A stretch of DNA of 64,000 nt, from positions 10,832,001 through 10,896,000 of the forward strand of contig NZ_CP069396.1 of NCBI RefSeq assembly GCF_016887565.1. Direction: 5' to 3'. The DNA comes from Archangium violaceum (GTDB lineage: Bacteria; Myxococcota; Myxococcia; Myxococcales; Myxococcaceae). Positions 45,451 through 54,062 of this stretch are shown here, piece by piece. The notes beneath the pieces are model-generated. The model saw nothing but the letters and a program-made list of their open reading frames with translations, was not told the origin of the DNA and did no database searches. Numbering within the stretch: the first letter of the stretch is position 1; each line of letters starts with the position of its first letter. The translations under genes and the position numbers were made by a program.

Positions 45451-46998
45451 ATGCCACCGCCACTCCGCCATGCGGTCCTGGCGCTCCTCGTGGCGCTCGT
45501 GCCCGGCTGCCGCGCCGAGCGCCCACCGCCGGCCATCACCGTGCTCATCGAGGCTCCTCCCGAGAGTCTGGACAGCCGGCTCACGCTGTCGGCCACGGGC
45601 CAGCGCATCGCACAGCTCATCACCCCCGGGCTCATCACCTTCGACGACAGCAGCACACCCGTGCCGGACCTCGCCGAGTCCTTCCGCGAGCTGACCCCCA
45701 CGCTCGTGGAGCTCACCCTGCGTCCGGGGCTCACCTTCCACGACGGGAGCGCCCTCACCGCCGAGGACGTGAAGGCCACCTACGACAGCATGGGGGACGC
45801 GGCCATCGCCAGCCCGCGGGCGGAGCGGTACGCGGCCGTCGAGCGCGTCACGGTGGTGGACGCGCGCACGGTGCGCTTCCACCTGCGCCGGCCCTACGCG
45901 CCACTGCTCGCCGAGCTGTCCCTGGGCATCCTCCCCGCCGAGCGCGCCTCGGCCGCCGGCAAGGAGGCACAGGGCCGGGCTCCCATCGGCGCGGGCCCCT
46001 TCCGCTTCGAGTCCCAGCCGGACGAGGAGCACCTCACGCTGGTGCCCTTCGCGGGCCACTACCGCGGCGCGCCCGCCATCCCCCGGCTGCACTTCCGCGT
46101 GGTGCGAGATGAGACGACGCGCGTGCTGGAGCTGCTCAAGGGCCGCGCGGACCTGGTGCTCAACGCGCTCTCCCCCGCCGTGCTGCCGGCGCTGAAGCGC
46201 GAGCCCTCGCTGCGCGTCCTCACCAAACCGGGCACCGGCTTCGCCTACCTGGGCCTCAACCTGCGCGGAGGGCCGCTCACGGACGTTCGGGTGCGCCGGG
46301 CCTTGTGTCACCTCGTCGACGTGGGGCCGCTCGTCACGTACAAGTTCCACGGCCTGGCCGAGCCCGCCCAGTCCATGCTGCCGCGCACGCACTGGGCCTG
46401 GGCTCCCGTCACGGGCTGCCGGTACGACCCGAAGGAAGCCGCGCGGCTGCTGGACGAGGCGGGCTACCCGGACCCGGATGGGCCCGGAGGCGCGCCCCGC
46501 CTCCGGCTCCAGCTCAAGACGAGCACGGACCGATTCCGCCGCTCGGTGGCGCTCGTGCTCCAGGAGCAACTGGCGCGCGGCGGCGTGGCCGTGGAGGTGC
46601 GCTCGCTCGAGTTCGGCACCTTCTTCAACGACATCCGCCGGGGCAACTTCGAGCTCTTCACCCTCAAGTGGGCCTCCGTCATCGAGCCGGACCTGCTGCG
46701 TGGCGCGTACCACTCGGGCAACGTGCCCTCGGAGACCAACCACTGGGGCGGCTTCAACCGGGGCGCGCTGAAGGACGAGGCGCTCGATGCCCTGCTCGAC
46801 GAGGCCAGCCGCGTCTCCACCCCCGAGCGCGTGGTGCTCTACGCACGGGCACAGGAGCGGGTGGACGCGCTGATGCCCGTGGTGCCCCTGTGGCACGAGA
46901 GCTCCGTGGCGGTCGCCTCCCAGCGGCTCCAGGATTTCGAGCCGAGCGCCCACGGCATGTTCACTCCGCTGGCGCGGGCGAGGATGGTGGAGCCATGA
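45451..46998 (+). CDS. ABC transporter substrate-binding lipoprotein, peptide type (SBP_bac_5)
   Basis: A 515-residue solute-binding protein. Signal peptide with lipobox LVPGC near residue 22, so it is a lipoprotein anchored outside the inner membrane. The body matches family 5: PESLDSRLTLSATGQRIAQLI, LRPGLTFHDGSALTAEDVKATYD, PIGAGPFRFES and VRRALCHLVDVGPLV. Family members bind peptides, nickel or sugars. ATG at 45451 with GAGGGG upstream; another ATG 12 bases upstream is possible. Its stop overlaps the start of the first permease (ATGA), so they are coupled. Confidence 0.9.
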   Translation: MPPPLRHAVLALLVALVPGCRAERPPPAITVLIEAPPESLDSRLTLSATGQRIAQLITPGLITFDDSSTPVPDLAESFRELTPTLVELTLRPGLTFHDGSALTAEDVKATYDSMGDAAIASPRAERYAAVERVTVVDARTVRFHLRRPYAPLLAELSLGILPAERASAAGKEAQGRAPIGAGPFRFESQPDEEHLTLVPFAGHYRGAPAIPRLHFRVVRDETTRVLELLKGRADLVLNALSPAVLPALKREPSLRVLTKPGTGFAYLGLNLRGGPLTDVRVRRALCHLVDVGPLVTYKFHGLAEPAQSMLPRTHWAWAPVTGCRYDPKEAARLLDEAGYPDPDGPGGAPRLRLQLKTSTDRFRRSVALVLQEQLARGGVAVEVRSLEFGTFFNDIRRGNFELFTLKWASVIEPDLLRGAYHSGNVPSETNHWGGFNRGALKDEALDALLDEASRVSTPERVVLYARAQERVDALMPVVPLWHESSVAVASQRLQDFEPSAHGMFTPLARARMVEP

Positions 46999-47906
46999 GG
47001 CGGCTCGTCTCCGCGGGGGTGGCGCTGGTGGGCGCGCTGCTGCTCGTGTCGCTCTTCCTGCACCTCGTGCCGGGAGATCCCATCGACGTGATGCTCGGCG
47101 AGCAGGCCACGCAGGTGGACCGGGAGGCACTGCGCCGCGCGGTGGGCCTCGACCAGCCCGTGCACCTCCAGCTCTGGAGCTTCACCCGGGACTTCCTCAC
47201 CGGCGAGCTGCGCACCTCGCTGCCGCCCTTCCAGAAGAAGGTGCTGCCCACCATTGGCACGGCCCTACCCCACACGCTGCTGCTCGCGCTCGCGTCCATG
47301 CTCATCGCCGTGGTGCTGGCCATTCCGCTCGGCGTGTTCGCGGCCTCGCGCCGGGGCACGGCGGTGGACGCGGCGGCCATGAGCGCGGCCGCGGCCGGCG
47401 TGGCCCTGCCCCGCTTCTGGCTGGGCCCGGTGCTCATCATCCTCTTCGCCCTGAAGCTGGACTGGCTGCCCGTGTCCGGCGCGGACTCCTGGCGCCACCT
47501 CGTGCTGCCCGCCTTCACGCTGGGCACCGCGCTCGCGGCGTTCCTCGCGCGGATGACCCGGGCCTCCATGCTGGAGGCGCTGCGCGAGGACTACGTCACC
47601 GTGGCCCGCGCCAAGGGGCTCCACCCGCGCGCCGTGCTGTGGCGGCACGCCTTCCGCAACGCCCTGCTGCCCATCCTCACCGTGCTCGGGCTCGAGTTCG
47701 GCGCCCTGCTCGGCGGCGCCATCGTCACCGAGAAGGTGTTCGCCTGGCCCGGCATGGGCACCCTGCTCCTCTCGGCCATCGAGAGGCGCGACTACAACAC
47801 CGTGCGCGCCACCGTGCTCGTCTTCACCTGCTGCTACGTGCTCGTCAACACGCTCACCGACATGGCCTATTCGCTCGTGGACCCGCGCGTGCGGAGGCGC
47901 GCATGA
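46995..47906 (+). CDS. ABC transporter permease, DppB type
   Basis: A 303-residue inner-membrane protein with six predicted helices. LVPGDPIDVMLGEQA near the N-terminus and the permease motif MLEALREDYVTVARAKGLHPRAVLWRHAFRNALLPILTVL (the EAA loop that contacts the ATPase) identify it as the first permease of a dipeptide/oligopeptide importer. It is coupled to the binding protein and the second permease by ATGA overlaps on both sides. Confidence 0.93.
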   Translation: MRRLVSAGVALVGALLLVSLFLHLVPGDPIDVMLGEQATQVDREALRRAVGLDQPVHLQLWSFTRDFLTGELRTSLPPFQKKVLPTIGTALPHTLLLALASMLIAVVLAIPLGVFAASRRGTAVDAAAMSAAAAGVALPRFWLGPVLIILFALKLDWLPVSGADSWRHLVLPAFTLGTALAAFLARMTRASMLEALREDYVTVARAKGLHPRAVLWRHAFRNALLPILTVLGLEFGALLGGAIVTEKVFAWPGMGTLLLSAIERRDYNTVRATVLVFTCCYVLVNTLTDMAYSLVDPRVRRRA

Positions 47907-48733
47907 GGAGGCTCCACTTCCGCTCCGTGGGCGGGCGCTTCGGCCTCGCCGTGGCGGGGCTGCTCGTCCTCACCGCGCTGCTCGCCCCCGTGCTCAGCCC
48001 CTACGCGCCGGAGCGCATCGACCTCGCCGCCGAGCTCACCCCGCCCGGCCCCGGCCACCTGCTCGGCGCGGGGGAGAATGGCATCGACCTGCTCACCCAT
48101 GTCCTCCACGGGGCGCGCCTCTCGCTCGTGGTCGCGGTGTTCGCCGTGGCCCTCTCGGCGCTGGTGGGCACCGTGCTCGGCGGGCTCGCGGGGTATGTGG
48201 GCGGGCTCGTGGACGAGGCCCTCATGCGCCTCACGGACGTGCTGCTCGCCTTCCCCGGCATCCTCCTGGCCATCTTCATCACCGCCGTGCTGGGGCCCTC
48301 GCTGACGCACGTCATCTTCGCCCTGAGCTTCACCGGGTGGACGGGCTACGCCCGGCTGGCGCGGGCCCAGGTACTCACCCTGCGCGAGCGCGATTATGTG
48401 CAGGCCGCGCGGGCGCTCGGTGCCGGCAACGCGCGCATCCTCTTCCGCCACCTGCTGCCCAACGCCGCGGGGCCGCTCGTCATCCAGGCCACCTCCGCCC
48501 TGCCCGGCGCCATCCTCGCCGAGGCCTCGCTCAGCTTCCTCGGGCTCGGCGCACCTCCTGGGACGCCCTCGTGGGGAGCGCTGGTGGACCAGGGCACGCA
48601 GTACCTCCTCGTCGCGCCCCACGTGGCCCTCTTCCCCGGGCTGGCGCTGGCCCTCACGGTGCTCGGCTTCCACCTGCTCGGAGACGCCGTGCGCGATACG
48701 CTGGACCCGAAGCACCTGGAGCACCGGCCCTGA
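47903..48733 (+). CDS. ABC transporter permease, DppC type
   Basis: A 276-residue inner-membrane permease. GTDxxG-like motif appears as LGAGENGIDLLTHVLHGAR, then a six-helix domain with the EAA loop LTLRERDYVQAARALGAGNARILFRHLLPNAAGPLVIQ and the ending SWGALVDQGTQYL. It completes the channel with the DppB-type subunit. No ATP-binding subunits (DppD, DppF) follow; the next gene is an acetyltransferase. The ATPases must be supplied from another locus. Confidence 0.93.
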   Translation: MRRLHFRSVGGRFGLAVAGLLVLTALLAPVLSPYAPERIDLAAELTPPGPGHLLGAGENGIDLLTHVLHGARLSLVVAVFAVALSALVGTVLGGLAGYVGGLVDEALMRLTDVLLAFPGILLAIFITAVLGPSLTHVIFALSFTGWTGYARLARAQVLTLRERDYVQAARALGAGNARILFRHLLPNAAGPLVIQATSALPGAILAEASLSFLGLGAPPGTPSWGALVDQGTQYLLVAPHVALFPGLALALTVLGFHLLGDAVRDTLDPKHLEHRP

Positions 48734-48762
48734 GTGGCCGCTCGCCGCCCGACAGGAGAGCC

Positions 48763-49215
48763 ATGCCGCACTGGAAGTGGAAGACATTCCCGGAGCTGAC
48801 GCTCGACGAGCTCTACCGCCTGCTGGCGCTGCGGCAGGAGGTGTTCGTGGTGGAGCAGCGCTCCATCTACCAGGACGCCGATGGCTACGACCGCGGCTCC
48901 CACCACCTGCTCGGGACCGAGGAAGGCCCGGACGGCGCCCAGCTCGTGGCCTACCTGCGCGTGCTGCCGCCGGGGCTGAAGTACCCGGAGGCGAGCCTTG
49001 GCCGGGTGGTCACCGCCCCGAGCGCGCGCCGCTTCGGCTACGGCAAGGTGCTGGTGGAGAAGGGGCTGGCCTTCCTGGAGGAGCACCATCCCCGGACGCC
49101 CATCCGCATCGGAGCGCAGAACTACCTGCGGCGCTTCTACGAGGGCTTCGGCTTCCGAGCGGTGGGGGACGTCTACGACGAGGACGGCATCCCCCACGTG
49201 GACATGTACCGTTGA
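48763..49215 (+). CDS. ElaA-like GNAT acetyltransferase
   Basis: A 150-residue GNAT protein. KWKTFPELTLDELYRLLALRQEVFVVEQ is the typical ElaA start, LGRVVTAPSARRFGYGKVLVEKGL holds the acetyl-CoA loop, and NYLRRFYEGFGFRAVGDVYDEDGIPHVDM is the family C-terminus. Function of ElaA is not well established. ATG at 48763 with AGGAGA upstream. It follows the permease by 29 bases and could be cotranscribed. Confidence 0.92.
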   Translation: MPHWKWKTFPELTLDELYRLLALRQEVFVVEQRSIYQDADGYDRGSHHLLGTEEGPDGAQLVAYLRVLPPGLKYPEASLGRVVTAPSARRFGYGKVLVEKGLAFLEEHHPRTPIRIGAQNYLRRFYEGFGFRAVGDVYDEDGIPHVDMYR

Positions 49216-49218
49216 ATG

Positions 49219-49350
49219 CTCCCTCTCCCTCCGGGAGAGGGCGGGGGGTGAGGGTATCCGCCCCCGTGCTCCCCACGGTGGGCCAGGACGAGAGAGCAAC
49301 CTGGTTGCTCCAGCTACCCTCACCCCGTCCCTCTCCCTTCGGGAGAGGGG
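49219..49350. repeat. Composite inverted pair of REP-like palindromes (BIME-like)
   Basis: Two REP-like hairpins (CCCTCTCCCTCCGGGAGAGGG and CCCTCTCCCTTCGGGAGAGGG) face each other, with GGGGTGAGGGTA and TACCCTCACCCC as a perfect 12-bp inner inverted repeat. A small hairpin GAGCAAC-CTG-GTTGCTC (49294-49310) lies between them. The whole 130-base block can fold into one long cruciform. It separates the convergent ElaA-like and DUF1501-like genes. Confidence 0.75.
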
Positions 49351-49384
49351 AAATCACTACACGTTCCCCCCGGTCCCGGGCAGC

Positions 49385-50938
49385 TCAGGTGCGCACGAAG
49401 GCGCTCGCGTCGGGCAGCCCGCTGCCAGAGGTATCGACACCCATCGCGGTGAGGATGCCCGAGAAGATGTCCGCCTCGTTCGACTCCATCTTGCTGGGTT
49501 GGGGCGCACCGGTGCGCGGGTCGAAACCGTAGGTCAGCGTGGTCTTCGGATCGACGCCTCCGAGCACCGTGTTGCCCCGGACCATCGGCGAGAGGATCAT
49601 GAAACCGTTGTTGAGATCATGCCCGGTGCCGAACCTGGTGGCCCCCTCCTGCCGTGTGCGCGAGCGCCCGAACTCGGTGGCCATGTAGATCAACGAGCGG
49701 TCCCACAGGCTCTCGCCGCTCGAGTCGAAGGGCTCCGACTTGAGCAGCTCGATCAGCTTGTCGATCGTGCCCATCAGGCGCTCCCACATGAAGGCCTGGA
49801 CCGAGCGGTGCTCATTGTGGCTGAAGTCGAAGGCCAGCGGCGGGTTGGTGAACTGCTTGGATGAACTCAACGCGATGTTGAACGACGGGCCCAGTGTCAC
49901 CGACACCGACACCCGGTTCTTGATCAGCAGGAAGGCCAGCGCCGCCTGCCCCTCCACGGGATCCGTCAGGTAGTTGGGGAAGACCGCGCGCAGCCGCTCC
50001 GCATCGGGGGAGCTCGACAGGCCATACTCGGAGAGCGGCGTCTCCGACGGATTGTCGGGCATCACGTTGAGGCGGCTGATCAGATCCTGCGCCTCCAGCG
50101 CGGCCTGCCCCGAGGCGCGCTGCTCGTTCCACAGCTCGAGCACCGCCGCCTCGTCGAAGGTCTTCCCGAAGACCGACTGGGCATCGAGCGAGTTGCGCAC
50201 GACCCGGGCCAGGTTCACCACGTCGCGGGAAGGCACGTCCTTGAGGCCCTTCATGCCATCCAGGCCCAGGGGCCAGAACGAGGGTTTGGCCACCACCTCT
50301 CCGTAGCAGTAGGCGGGAAGGGAGCTGTCGGCGCCGCGCTCGGCGAAGCCCGAGTTGGCCATGTTCACGTTGGGAATGGGAAAGCCCGCGCCGTACTGGA
50401 GGGCCACACACTCCTGCAACGTGCGGCCGCGCCAGGCGCCGCTGCCTGTCAGGCTCCGCTTCTGGGCGATGACATGGTTCACCGAGGTGCCCACCGAGGT
50501 GGCCACTAGCATGGAGTCCTTGTACTTCCTCACGAAGGGCAACTGGTCCGTCTTCACCTTCGTGGGGATGCTGCCCAGATAATCGACTTCCATCTTCACG
50601 GCACGGAACGGAGAGCCCTCCACGTCCTGCACCTGCGCGTCGGCGAAGGTGTTGAGCTTCGCGGGGTTGCCGCCCACCGCCGTCGTCTCCGAGGCCCGTA
50701 CCGCCAGCATGCTGTCGACGATGGAGGCGCCTCCTATCGCGCCCACCACGATGAGGAAGCGGGGCTTGCCATCCAGGCGCGCCTGGCGCACGCCCCCGAG
50801 TTGCTCGAGTGCCGCCGGAGTATTGAGCCCGTCCCGGCAACCCGTCAGCAGGGGCCCCATCGCGGAGCCCGCGGCGCACATCGACAAGGCCTTCAAGATT
50901 TCCCGGCGTGAGAGCCGTCCATTGCTACGCAGTGACAT
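49385..50938 (-). CDS. Tat-exported DUF1501-like protein, cassette copy 1
   Basis: A 517-residue secreted protein. LSRREILKALS is a twin-arginine signal and LLTGC a lipobox, so it is exported folded and may be lipid-anchored. The body resembles the DUF1501 family (alkaline-phosphatase-like fold, no known substrate): KPRFLIVVGAIGGASIVDSM, GFAERGADSSLPAYC, HNEHRSVQAFMWERLM, LIYMATEFGRSRTRQEGATRFGTGHDLNNG. The last holds the conserved EFGR...GTGHD-type motif. It is last in a three-gene run with the lipoprotein and the c-heme-motif protein. A second copy at 55733-57280 is very similar. Confidence 0.78.
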   Translation of the reverse strand: MSLRSNGRLSRREILKALSMCAAGSAMGPLLTGCRDGLNTPAALEQLGGVRQARLDGKPRFLIVVGAIGGASIVDSMLAVRASETTAVGGNPAKLNTFADAQVQDVEGSPFRAVKMEVDYLGSIPTKVKTDQLPFVRKYKDSMLVATSVGTSVNHVIAQKRSLTGSGAWRGRTLQECVALQYGAGFPIPNVNMANSGFAERGADSSLPAYCYGEVVAKPSFWPLGLDGMKGLKDVPSRDVVNLARVVRNSLDAQSVFGKTFDEAAVLELWNEQRASGQAALEAQDLISRLNVMPDNPSETPLSEYGLSSSPDAERLRAVFPNYLTDPVEGQAALAFLLIKNRVSVSVTLGPSFNIALSSSKQFTNPPLAFDFSHNEHRSVQAFMWERLMGTIDKLIELLKSEPFDSSGESLWDRSLIYMATEFGRSRTRQEGATRFGTGHDLNNGFMILSPMVRGNTVLGGVDPKTTLTYGFDPRTGAPQPSKMESNEADIFSGILTAMGVDTSGSGLPDASAFVRT

Positions 50939-50947
50939 GACGTTCCC

Positions 50948-51619
50948 TTAGAAGAAGATGGATTCGGCGGAGGAGAGGACGGCGAAGCAGGAAGCGGCCA
51001 TCCAGTCGCGGCCCGGTGTCGGGCTGCCCGAGGCCTCGATCTGGGTGGCCAGTTGCGACAGGGCGCCCACCTCGGCCTCCGTGGGGGCTCGCAACAGGGT
51101 GCGCTGGTAGAGCAAGGTGATGGCGTCGCGGACCGGCGCGCCGTCCCGGCTCGCCAGACGACCCTGCGCGTCGAGCTCGAGGCCCTTGAAGAGGACGGCC
51201 TCCCCAGGGGTGGTGACGTCGAGCGAGACGCGCCGGGCGCAAGCCGCCAGCGCTACGCGATCGATGACGTTGGGAGTCGTCGCGCCCGTGACCTTCAGGG
51301 GCTCGTAGAGGCCGACGACATACGGATCGACGCCGCCCAGGACCACGTTGTGCACGTTCGTAGTGCAGGCGTACCGGCCCAGCTCGTTGCACACCTGCTC
51401 CGGCGGCAGGGCCAGCGCCGAGGCGAAGTGGGCCGTCAGCTGCTCCGGATTCAGGGTGCGCAGGTTGTTGCGCGAGGAGCGGGCCACGTCACCGGAGGAA
51501 CCCGTGCCGGCATCGGCGGGCGGCGTACCGGCATCCGGCTCCGAGGGCGAGGGAGCGGGGCACGCGGAGAGGACACAGGCGGAGGACAGCAGCAACACGC
51601 GAATGAAATCAGGGCGCAC
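50948..51619 (-). CDS. Small lipoprotein, DUF1553-like fragment, cassette copy 1
   Basis: A 223-residue predicted lipoprotein: signal peptide with lipobox LSAC, then a Ser/Pro/Asp-rich linker (about 22-45), then a helical domain. The segment ITLLYQRTLLRAPTEAEVGALSQLAT resembles the LY-x-LSR-PT-x-E motif near the end of DUF1553 domains, and the C-terminus has CFAVLSSAESIFF, like the NSSEFLY end of that family. It begins inside the last codons of the upstream gene (11-base overlap) and is 9 bases before the DUF1501-like gene. I infer it is a split-off part of a larger protein type. Confidence 0.68.
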   Translation of the reverse strand: MRPDFIRVLLLSSACVLSACPAPSPSEPDAGTPPADAGTGSSGDVARSSRNNLRTLNPEQLTAHFASALALPPEQVCNELGRYACTTNVHNVVLGGVDPYVVGLYEPLKVTGATTPNVIDRVALAACARRVSLDVTTPGEAVLFKGLELDAQGRLASRDGAPVRDAITLLYQRTLLRAPTEAEVGALSQLATQIEASGSPTPGRDWMAASCFAVLSSAESIFF

Positions 51620-53024
51620 CGTAGGCCTCCGTGCGGATCAGGTCGTGAAGCATGCGCTGCACGCTGTACTGGTGCGTGCCCTTGAAGCGCTTCCAGGTGG
51701 CGACGAACTCGGAGTTCTCCTCGGGAGTGGGGGGATGGCCCACGAGCAGCTTCCAGTAGTCGGTGACGGCGGCGATGGCGAAGGCATCGCTGTTGGCCCC
51801 GACCTGCGCCCACTCGACGACGTTGTTCACCTTCTGGCCGAAGAGATAGCCGGTCTCCGGTGTCTGGGTAATGATTGGAGAGACATAGGAGTAGAACTTC
51901 TCGAGGCGGTTGGGGACGTAGCGAGCCCAACTGCTGAGATCATAGATGTTGATCCCCTGGTAGTTGCGGAAGGGATAGGTCAATGGGTCGAGCGTGGCAT
52001 GGCAGGCCGCGCAGGCGGGCGCGGTCACGCCCGCGTGATCGTAGTCGCGGGGCTCGCCGGGAACGCTGAAGAGGCCCTCCTGTTTGGCGATGTCGAGGCC
52101 CAGGTACGCCCGATAAGCCTGCGACGCGGCGTTGCGCGGCATCGCGCTGAACATCACGAAGTAGAGGAGGCTCCACCTGGAGGTGATGTTGCCCGCGCGG
52201 TACGCCTCCTCCATGGGTTGCGTTGGCAGCGTCGGCACCGCCGTGTAGCGGGTGGGGTGGGTCTCCCGGCGCACGAAGTACTTCGCCGTCATCACCTCGC
52301 GCGCGTCGTGATCGTCGAGCTGCGTGTAGGCGTAGAGCGCGTAGTCGTCATAATAGTCGCCGAGGGGATTGCTGCCTTTGTCCTCCTCGCCAGCCTTGAA
52401 CGTGCCCACCGGGCGGATCTTCGGGTGCGCCAGCTTCCACAGCTGCCCGTTCTTGCCGCGCCAGAACTCACTGGTGGTGCACCGATCCAGCTCGGCATCC
52501 ATCCGGGCGAGCTGGTCGTCACGGCTCAACGCGCTGAGCTCCTCGAGCTGCGCGTAGGTGGGCGGCACGCCGCAGAAGTCGAGCAGCAGGCGCTTGTACG
52601 CGAAGCGCGCGTCGTGGCGGCACACGTCGTACCGGGGATTCTCGCCCGCCTGGCAGAGGCCGGTGTCCGCGGGCACGCTGGTGGGATCTCCCGGGAAGGT
52701 GCCGCGCTGGATCTCCACGAGGTTGGACACCCCGTCACCGTCGGCGTCCTCCAACTCGACGGCCTTCAGCGCCGTGGGGAGCGCGTACGCGAAGTCAGTG
52801 TCTGACAACGGGCGTGGTGCGTTGGGGGCCAGGTGGGGCCCCAGCCCGGCTCCGAAGACGTTTCGCTGAGGGGGCGCGACATGACAGTAATTGCAGGACG
52901 GCTGCTGTCCCGTGCACGCCGGCGCCGAAGGATAGGTGGAGCAGAACACACCTCCCGCGGGAGGCTTGGCCAACGCATCCCCCGCGAGGCAGAGGGTGGC
53001 TGCCAGAATGAGTCGTCGAAGCAC
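51609..53024 (-). CDS. Secreted protein with two c-type heme motifs and DUF1549-like region, cassette copy 1
   Basis: A 471-residue protein with a signal peptide (about 1-19). CNYCH (44-48) and CAACH (338-342) are two CxxCH heme-attachment motifs. LEDADGDGVSNLVEI (91-105) is an EF-hand-like calcium loop. RLLLDFCGVPPTYAQLEEL (145-163) matches the core of DUF1549. In Planctomycetes, PSD1/DUF1549-DUF1553 cytochrome proteins are paired with DUF1501 genes; here the same parts appear to be split over three genes. The start is GTG at 53024 with GAGGAG upstream. Function is unknown; an extracellular electron-transfer or polymer-oxidation role is only an inference. Confidence 0.78.
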   Translation of the reverse strand: MLRRLILAATLCLAGDALAKPPAGGVFCSTYPSAPACTGQQPSCNYCHVAPPQRNVFGAGLGPHLAPNAPRPLSDTDFAYALPTALKAVELEDADGDGVSNLVEIQRGTFPGDPTSVPADTGLCQAGENPRYDVCRHDARFAYKRLLLDFCGVPPTYAQLEELSALSRDDQLARMDAELDRCTTSEFWRGKNGQLWKLAHPKIRPVGTFKAGEEDKGSNPLGDYYDDYALYAYTQLDDHDAREVMTAKYFVRRETHPTRYTAVPTLPTQPMEEAYRAGNITSRWSLLYFVMFSAMPRNAASQAYRAYLGLDIAKQEGLFSVPGEPRDYDHAGVTAPACAACHATLDPLTYPFRNYQGINIYDLSSWARYVPNRLEKFYSYVSPIITQTPETGYLFGQKVNNVVEWAQVGANSDAFAIAAVTDYWKLLVGHPPTPEENSEFVATWKRFKGTHQYSVQRMLHDLIRTEAYGAP

Positions 53025-53217
53025 CAGTGCTCCTCATGAGTGGAAGAGGGTTCTGGTGGAGAGACACAGCAGAGGCATTTAAATGAAAATCGGCTTTTCT
53101 GTTTCCGGGCCACTGCGGTGTCCCTACGGGTGAACGAACAACCCGCAACGGGAAGAGCGGCCTGGCGCTCACTCCCGAGGACGAGTCCATGGGCTGTAAC
53201 AGGGAGAGACAACACGA

Positions 53218-53766
53218 GTGCTGGGACGCCAGCCCCATCCCGCCTTGAAGGCCATCACCGCAGGGCAGAAAGACAAGGACCGGAGCGAGTTCCTGCGCGA
53301 GCTGTACACGGCGTATGGCGGCAGCGTGTACGAGCGTTGCCGCTATCTATTGAAGGACGCCACGAAGGCCGAGGACGCGATGCAAGAGGTATTCGCCCGC
53401 GCCCTCTCCCATGCGGACGAGCTCCGCGCCAGTTCCTCACCGCTGGCGTGGTTGATGAAGAGCGCCACCCACCTCTGCCTCAACCAACTGCGCGCGGAGC
53501 GGGCCCCCTGGCGGCGCTGGTTCGAACGGGACGCGCTGGCCCGTCCGGAGGGGGATGGAGGAGAGCAGAAGATGGAGACACGGGCGCTGCTGCGGTCGTT
53601 GCTCTCCCGGGTGGACCTGGAGACGCAGGCGGCGGTGGTGCACTATTGGGTGGATGGAATGACGCTGGGAGAGGTGGCCTCGATGCTGGAGCGCTCGGTG
53701 CCCACGGTACGCAAGCGGCTGGAACGATTCGCCGCCCTGACGAACGAGGAGTTGAAGGTCCCATGA
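53218..53766 (+). CDS. ECF RNA polymerase sigma factor
   Basis: A 182-residue sigma factor with region 2 (FLRELYTAYGGSVYERCRYLLKDATKAEDAMQEVFARALSH) and region 4 (LLSRVDLETQAAVVHYWVDGMTLGEVASMLERSVPTVRKRLERF), separated by a short linker. The start is GTG at 53218 with GGAGAG upstream. Its stop overlaps the ATG of the next gene, a zinc-finger protein, which is the usual anti-sigma arrangement. It is divergent from the c-heme-motif gene with a 193-base intergenic region, so it may drive both its own operon and cassette copy 1. Its promoter recognition sequence is not evident by eye. Confidence 0.92.
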   Translation: MLGRQPHPALKAITAGQKDKDRSEFLRELYTAYGGSVYERCRYLLKDATKAEDAMQEVFARALSHADELRASSSPLAWLMKSATHLCLNQLRAERAPWRRWFERDALARPEGDGGEQKMETRALLRSLLSRVDLETQAAVVHYWVDGMTLGEVASMLERSVPTVRKRLERFAALTNEELKVP

Positions 53767-54062
53767 GCGCTCACCCGTCGGAATGGACGCTGCGGCGGCT
53801 GCACGCCGGCGAGATTCCCGGCCCGGAAAGGCAACGGCTCCAGGCGCATGTGTCCTCGTGCGCGGAGTGTCACGAGGTGATGAAGGGCCTCGAGGCCAAC
53901 CAGGTCCGCTTCGAGGAGGAGGTTCCCTTCGGGCGGTTCGCGGCCGGCGTGGAGGCAGTGCAGGCGGCGGCACGGCGGGCCTGGGATTCCGCGGGAGGCA
54001 AGGGGCAGGCCATGTCCACACTGGGTGTGGAGGCCCACTGGTTCCTGCTGCGCAAGCCATGA
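53763..54062 (+). CDS. Zinc-finger (zf-HC2) anti-sigma factor
   Basis: A 99-residue protein with the H-x3-C-x2-C zinc motif in LQAHVSSCAECHEVM (about residues 29-40), the hallmark of zf-HC2 anti-sigma factors. No membrane segment is visible, so unlike many relatives it would be cytoplasmic, possibly a redox- or zinc-sensing ZAS type. It is coupled by ATGA overlaps to both the sigma factor before it and the caspase gene after it. This is the strongest evidence for its role. Confidence 0.82.
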   Translation: MSAHPSEWTLRRLHAGEIPGPERQRLQAHVSSCAECHEVMKGLEANQVRFEEEVPFGRFAAGVEAVQAAARRAWDSAGGKGQAMSTLGVEAHWFLLRKP

